Shown: positions 60,449 through 64,000 of the stretch, in pieces
Numbering within the stretch: position 1 is the first letter of the stretch
Layout of the letters: every line of letters begins with the position of its first letter
Source: DASUCS01 sp041166745
GTDB lineage: Bacteria; Actinomycetota; Acidimicrobiia; Acidimicrobiales; JACDCH01
Length of the DNA stretch: 64,000 nt
Direction of reading: 5' to 3'
Assembly (NCBI GenBank): GCA_041166745.1
Contig: JBEEGH010000013.1
Location: 62,001-126,000 of the forward strand
The notes under the pieces: model-generated
What the model was told of the DNA's origin: nothing
The model's input: the letters and a program-made list of their open reading frames with translations, nothing else
Databases searched by the model: none
Position numbers and translations under genes: made by a program

Positions 60449-60570
60449 CGGGCGTCATCCTGTCGCGAAGATCGCGTGATGGGCGAGTCGGCGATGGCGA
60501 CCTTCCGTTGCCGACCGTAGGGATGTCGTTCAGCTGGCGATCGCGCGCCGGCCTCGAGACCAGGCTGGAT

Positions 60571-61269
60571 TCACGCCTTGCGGAGCCACACGCGTAGCGG
60601 ACCCGCGGTTGCGAAGCCGTGGGCACGCGCGGCATCAAGCGCGCTTCCCGACGCGTAGCCGACCAGGGGCGAGGCAGGGAAGAGTGCGCCAGCCAGCGCG
60701 AGGCAGCCACCCCAGCTGCTCGGGCCGGCGCCGGAGTTCGAGAAGAAGTTGGAGATGCCGACGGCGTCTCGGCTGCGATTGAGCACCGCTCCGGCCACGA
60801 TGCCAGCACTGCTTCGAGCTCCGATCACGACCACTGTGTCGTCGTCGAGAAGCTCGGCACGGAAGATTCCGGAAGCACCGTCGTGACCGCGCCACGCCTG
60901 CTCCCAGGCCTCGAGGCCGGCCGCGTTTCGCACGACCTCCCATCGCGGGCTGGTCTCAGGGGCTTCGATTTCGCCGCTTGTGCGGACGATCCATTCGGCG
61001 TCGAAGAGCACCTCGAACCCGTGCGCGGCGAGGTCGAGCGCCGCGTAGCTGTCTTTGATCGAACACCCCGCCGAGGAATCGATCCGAGCGAGCAGCTCCG
61101 GAATCGCGACGTCGGGTGCCAACGTGACCGCGTCGGGATAGTACGGCGGTGTACGCGTGCGACTCGTCCACGCGACTTCGTCCACTGTGGTCTGCGCGCC
61201 GTGCGTCAGACAGACGGCGTTGCACCACTCGGCGTTGTTCAGGGCCGCGATGGACCGCCACGGAGGCAC
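60571..61269 (-). CDS. GNAT-like protein of unknown function
   Basis: 232 residues. The C-terminal half (DTVVVIGARSSAGIVAGAVLNRSRDAVGISNFF, LVGYASGSALDAARAHGFATAGPLRVWL) has the strand-helix pattern of GNAT acetyltransferases, with SALDAARAHGF recalling the last helix. The N-terminal half (IDSSAGCSIKDSYAALDLAAHGFEVLFDAEWI) is unassigned. The acetyl-CoA motif is weak, so the activity is unproven. Confidence 0.65.
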   Translation of the reverse strand: MPPWRSIAALNNAEWCNAVCLTHGAQTTVDEVAWTSRTRTPPYYPDAVTLAPDVAIPELLARIDSSAGCSIKDSYAALDLAAHGFEVLFDAEWIVRTSGEIEAPETSPRWEVVRNAAGLEAWEQAWRGHDGASGIFRAELLDDDTVVVIGARSSAGIVAGAVLNRSRDAVGISNFFSNSGAGPSSWGGCLALAGALFPASPLVGYASGSALDAARAHGFATAGPLRVWLRKA

Positions 61270-61285
61270 TGTGGTCAGTGTGTCA

Positions 61286-62404
61286 CTACGTCTTCGCCAG
61301 GGTCACCGAACCGGCGGAGGTGCGAAACTCAATCGTTCCCTCGCTGCCATCACCGAGCGTCCCCTGGATGCGCCCTCGTTGGGTGTCGAGATCGGCGAAG
61401 TCGCAACTCGCGCTACTGCCCTTGCCATCGATGCGGACCTGACTGTCCGAGGGGATCGCCACCGTCACCGATCCGCCGGCAGTGCGCATCTGACTGTGGC
61501 CGACGAGTCGACCGCGGACGTAAATCGAGCCGCCGGACGTCGATGCCACGACCGTCGCGCGATCGGCCCCCTCGATGTGGACCGAACCGCCCGCCGTCTT
61601 CGCTTCTACCGTGCCGGTGAGCACGCCGGCCAGGTGCACCGATCCGCCGCTCGTGCTGGCGTGTACAGGACCGCTGTGGTCGTCGACTCGGATACTGCCG
61701 CCCGCGGTACGCGCATCGACTTCGCCGTGCGCGCCGACAACCTTGATCGATCCGCCCTTGGTGCTGACCGTTGCTGGTCCGTGCGTCTGCTTCACGCTGA
61801 TCGAACCACCAAGGGTGTTGGCGCGCACCGCGGTACCGGAGGGGACGGTCACGATCACACGCGCCCGTCGCCCGTGCCGGTGATCGGGCCAGTCGCACCG
61901 GACGAAGACCTGCGAGTCCTTCAGTTCGGCAGTCACGATCATCTCTTCGATCAGATGAGCTGATGGGGCGAACAACTCGGCTTCCACCTTGACGACGTTG
62001 GTGTCGCCGGGCCTCACCTTGATGGCCCCCGCACGGTTGTCGATCACGACTGGCGTGGCCCCGTCGACGGCGACGGTCTGCTCGATCGTCTCGCTCGCCC
62101 GCCACGGCCAACCGGCGCTTCCCAGAGCGCTGATGCGCTCGGTCACATCGGACACCAAGTCGAACACCGTCTCGGCCCATTGCGGGCGCTCGGAGCTCTC
62201 GTCGGTTTCGGTGGTCGGAGCTTCGCCGCGATCTCGAAGCTCGTCGTCGAGGCGCCGCTGCTCCGCGTCGAGTTGTGCGAGCTCGGCATCCAATCGATCG
62301 AGCTCCTCACGCAACGCTTCGGTGTCGCTCGAGTCCTCCGCGATGCGCTGCGCGCGTTCAGCGAGCTCGCGAGCGCGGCGCGCCATGTCGTCAGCTTCGG
62401 TCAT
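61286..62404 (-). CDS. DUF4097 beta-helical repeat protein
   Basis: 372 residues from the ATG at 62404, 4 nt after GGAGG. An N-terminal coiled coil (ALREELDRLDAELAQLDAEQRRL) of about 60 residues precedes a DUF4097-type region of ~10 short repeats ending in GGSI or GGSV (for example SGGSVHLAGV, AGGSIRVDDH), a right-handed or left-handed beta-helix. No signal peptide is seen. It overlaps the HTH regulator gene by 14 nt and is probably controlled by it. Confidence 0.85.
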   Translation of the reverse strand: MTEADDMARRARELAERAQRIAEDSSDTEALREELDRLDAELAQLDAEQRRLDDELRDRGEAPTTETDESSERPQWAETVFDLVSDVTERISALGSAGWPWRASETIEQTVAVDGATPVVIDNRAGAIKVRPGDTNVVKVEAELFAPSAHLIEEMIVTAELKDSQVFVRCDWPDHRHGRRARVIVTVPSGTAVRANTLGGSISVKQTHGPATVSTKGGSIKVVGAHGEVDARTAGGSIRVDDHSGPVHASTSGGSVHLAGVLTGTVEAKTAGGSVHIEGADRATVVASTSGGSIYVRGRLVGHSQMRTAGGSVTVAIPSDSQVRIDGKGSSASCDFADLDTQRGRIQGTLGDGSEGTIEFRTSAGSVTLAKT

Positions 62405-62702
62405 GTGTCCTCCCACGTCGTTTGGCCGCTCGGGCCCGCTGTTCTTCGAGATGTCGGCGGTCCGCCTCGATGGCGGCAGCGATGCCAGGACGGAGCCGTT
62501 CCCATGCGGCTTGTCGGCTCGTGCCCAACGCCTGCCCGATGGTGGTCCAGGACGCGCCAGTTGCGAGCGCGTCGCGAGCCAGGCTTGCTTCCCATCGAGT
62601 GAGTGCCTCCCGGAACGCCGCCATACCGGTCAGCGCGGTGAGGGAATCGTCGGCGCCGGTCACGTTCGCCCATGCCTCGACGAGGTCGCTGGGCAGCTCC
62701 AC
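62391..62702 (-). CDS. HTH regulator coupled to the DUF4097 gene
   Basis: 103 residues, GTG start. A helix-turn-helix is visible in LARDALATGASWTTIGQALGTSRQAAWERL, near residues 40-70, with a C-terminal acidic/basic helix (EADRRHLEEQRARAAKRRG). Two TCAAG-N5-CTTGA operators overlap its promoter, indicating autoregulation. It may repress or activate the DUF4097 gene. Confidence 0.78.
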   Translation of the reverse strand: MELPSDLVEAWANVTGADDSLTALTGMAAFREALTRWEASLARDALATGASWTTIGQALGTSRQAAWERLRPGIAAAIEADRRHLEEQRARAAKRRGRTHDRS

Positions 62703-62705
62703 GCG

Positions 62706-62749
62706 TCAAGTATCTCCTGACGGTTCAGCCACTGTCAAGAGATGCTTGA
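62706..62749. promoter_or_regulatory. Leaderless promoter with two operators for the HTH gene
   Basis: On the minus strand, TTGACA (62738-62733), an 18-nt spacer and GATACT (62714-62709) precede the GTG by 6 nt. Sites TCAAGCATCTCTTGA (62749-62735) and TCAGGAGATACTTGA (62720-62706) cover the -35 and -10 boxes. Confidence 0.6.
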
Positions 62750-63405
62750 CACAGCGCAACCCAATGGAACCCGCCGGGCGGGTGTTGGTCGACATCGGTG
62801 AGCGACAGCAGCTCGAAGCCGGCGTCCGCGAGCAACGCGGTCAAGTGCTCGGCATCGACGTAGAAGTGCGGATGGTCCTTGTCGCCCTTGCTGCGGTCAT
62901 CGACGAACGTGTCCGGGCGAACTTCACGGCCAACGCCGAACGCGAGGTGACGCTTCGTCAACATCGTCAGCTGGAACGTTCCGCCCGTTCGCAGAACGCG
63001 CCGGCACTCCTGGAAGGCTGATCGCACGATCTCGCGGTCTCCGTGGTACAGCACGTTCCACGCCAAAACGTGATCGACGCTCTCGTCTTCGATGGGAAGC
63101 GCGGTAAACGGCGCGACGTGACGATCGATCGTGAGACGCTCGGCCTCGGCCAGGCGCTGAAGCTCGTCCAAGCCCGTCTGGCTCGCATCGATGGCGACGA
63201 CGTCGAAGCCGGCGCGGGCGTAGGCCAGCGCGTGGCGACCGATTCCGGCGCCAACATCGACGACTCGCCGTGCGTGTCGCGCTCGGAGCAGCGGAACGTG
63301 TTCGAGGACCGCAGGGTCCGGGTCGCTCCAGTACGAGCGCTCCTTCGCTTGTCCCCACCACTGATCCCAGCGCTCGTGGGCAGTGTCGAGCCGCTCGTCG
63401 GTCAT
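62725..63405 (-). CDS. Class I SAM-dependent methyltransferase
   Basis: 226 residues. Motif I is VVDVGAGIGRHALAYARAGF, motif II VVAIDAS, and VDHVLAWNVLYHGD with RRVLRTGGTFQLTML the later motifs. SYWSDPDPAVLEHV at the start recalls tellurite-resistance/TehB-like or arsenite-type methyltransferases. The HTH promoter lies inside its 3' end. It overlaps the DUF1697 gene stop by 4 nt. Confidence 0.88.
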   Translation of the reverse strand: MTDERLDTAHERWDQWWGQAKERSYWSDPDPAVLEHVPLLRARHARRVVDVGAGIGRHALAYARAGFDVVAIDASQTGLDELQRLAEAERLTIDRHVAPFTALPIEDESVDHVLAWNVLYHGDREIVRSAFQECRRVLRTGGTFQLTMLTKRHLAFGVGREVRPDTFVDDRSKGDKDHPHFYVDAEHLTALLADAGFELLSLTDVDQHPPGGFHWVALCQASLDSG

Positions 63406-63932
63406 CGCGAGCTGCCTGCGGTGAGGTCGACGAGCCTCGTGACGGTCTTCCAGTTGCGGACGGTCGTCGGGATCTTGAGTTGGCGGTCGAGATACGGGGC
63501 CAGCTTCGTCCGACCCATCCCGTTTGGCAGGTGCAAGTAGAGATGGCTGCCGCGCACGGCGAATTCCTCGGGCTGGAAGCGGTCAGCGTCGAGCTTGGCC
63601 ACAGCGCCGGTTGACGGCTTCGAGGCCATGAACCCGACGTGCACCTTCGACGGGTCGACACCCGTGAACGGATTGGCCTTCACCACTGACCTCAGTTCCG
63701 CCGCGGTGCGCAGGACGACGGCGATGTCGATGCCGAACTCTTTTTCGATCGCCGCTTCCAGACGCTTCGCTGTGACCGCCCGCTGAGAGGTGAAGATGAG
63801 GTTGCCGCTCTGGATGAGTGTGCTGACGTCGGTATGGCCGAGCGACTCGACGAGCGCTCGCAAGTCGGCCATGGCCAATTTGTTCTTGCCTCCGACGTTG
63901 ACACCGCGAAGCAATCCGACATACCTCGGCAC
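63402..63932 (-). CDS. DUF1697 family protein
   Basis: 176 residues, GTG start. YVGLLRGVNVGGKNKLAMADLR, DVSTLIQSGNLIFTSQ, and LPNGMGRTKLAPYLDRQL are the DUF1697 landmarks. The family is widespread and its function is unknown. The rest of the window beyond its start (63933-64000) holds no feature I can support. Confidence 0.9.
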   Translation of the reverse strand: MPRYVGLLRGVNVGGKNKLAMADLRALVESLGHTDVSTLIQSGNLIFTSQRAVTAKRLEAAIEKEFGIDIAVVLRTAAELRSVVKANPFTGVDPSKVHVGFMASKPSTGAVAKLDADRFQPEEFAVRGSHLYLHLPNGMGRTKLAPYLDRQLKIPTTVRNWKTVTRLVDLTAGSSR

Positions 63933-64000
63933 GACTACAGCCTCTCATTCGCAGCGCGGGCCGGCTTCGCCGTGATGTCCGTAGTGTGGCCCTTGTGGAT

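Noticed and set aside
61286..62404. Tandem DNA repeat or CRISPR-like array in the GGS-rich gene
   Set aside because: The periodicity is at protein level (GGSI/GGSV); the DNA repeats are imperfect and in frame.

Overview
The window is compact, high-GC DNA with nearly continuous genes on both strands. Many neighbours overlap by 4 bp at NTGA junctions. The gene content points to an actinobacterium: a mycothiol-type enzyme, an F420-type luciferase-like oxidoreductase, SufU-based Fe-S assembly, LAL and GlxA regulators, and many probable leaderless promoters. Acidimicrobiia (Ilumatobacter-like) is my best guess, but this is inference from gene style, not a match. I see no rRNA, tRNA, CRISPR array, insertion sequence or prophage.

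1-14.3 kb: a truncated membrane PAS protein, a MaoC dehydratase, a methyltransferase, MutY, then a three-gene minus-strand operon: epoxide-hydrolase-like enzyme, a thioredoxin-fold CPTC protein, and a UGSC protein. The UGSC frame is interrupted by one in-frame TGA at exactly the U of the UGSC motif, with a 7-bp hairpin 11 nt downstream. I read it as a selenocysteine codon with a bacterial SECIS element, so this is a selenoprotein and not two broken ORFs. Then come an MBL hydrolase, a flavin reductase, a divergent FtsH-like protease, an oligopeptidase B and a large coiled-coil protein with a P-loop that lacks its key residues.

14.3-31.5 kb: a histidine kinase followed by a two-gene ABC exporter, then two convergent half-clusters for Fe-S assembly. 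The plus-strand half is sufB, DUF2510 protein, Cys-rich protein, sufD, Rieske ferredoxin, sufC. The minus-strand half is a second sufC, sufS, sufU and an SDR, preceded by tatA. Between them lie an L,D-transpeptidase, an RmlC-like cupin, a glycosyltransferase and a pterin dehydratase.

31.5-45.5 kb: a minus-strand run with a second ABC exporter pair, MBL hydrolase, amidase and small protein; a VapBC pair with a palindromic operator; acyl-CoA dehydrogenase; a LAL-type LuxR regulator with a possible 39-aa upstream gene; YbjQ; and a DJ-1/GlxA pair. A structured 200-nt element with a short ORF and a strong terminator follows.

45.5-64 kb: a GH4 glycosidase coupled to a branched-chain-amino-acid-type ABC transporter with fused subunits, then PIG-L deacetylase, ThuA protein and, on the other strand, NagB; together these suggest uptake and breakdown of an amino-sugar compound. 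The remainder holds an LLM oxidoreductase, an MFS exporter, an amino acid dehydrogenase, a mycothiol-type enzyme, a HhH-GPD repair protein, an HTH regulator coupled to a DUF4097 protein, a methyltransferase and a DUF1697 protein.
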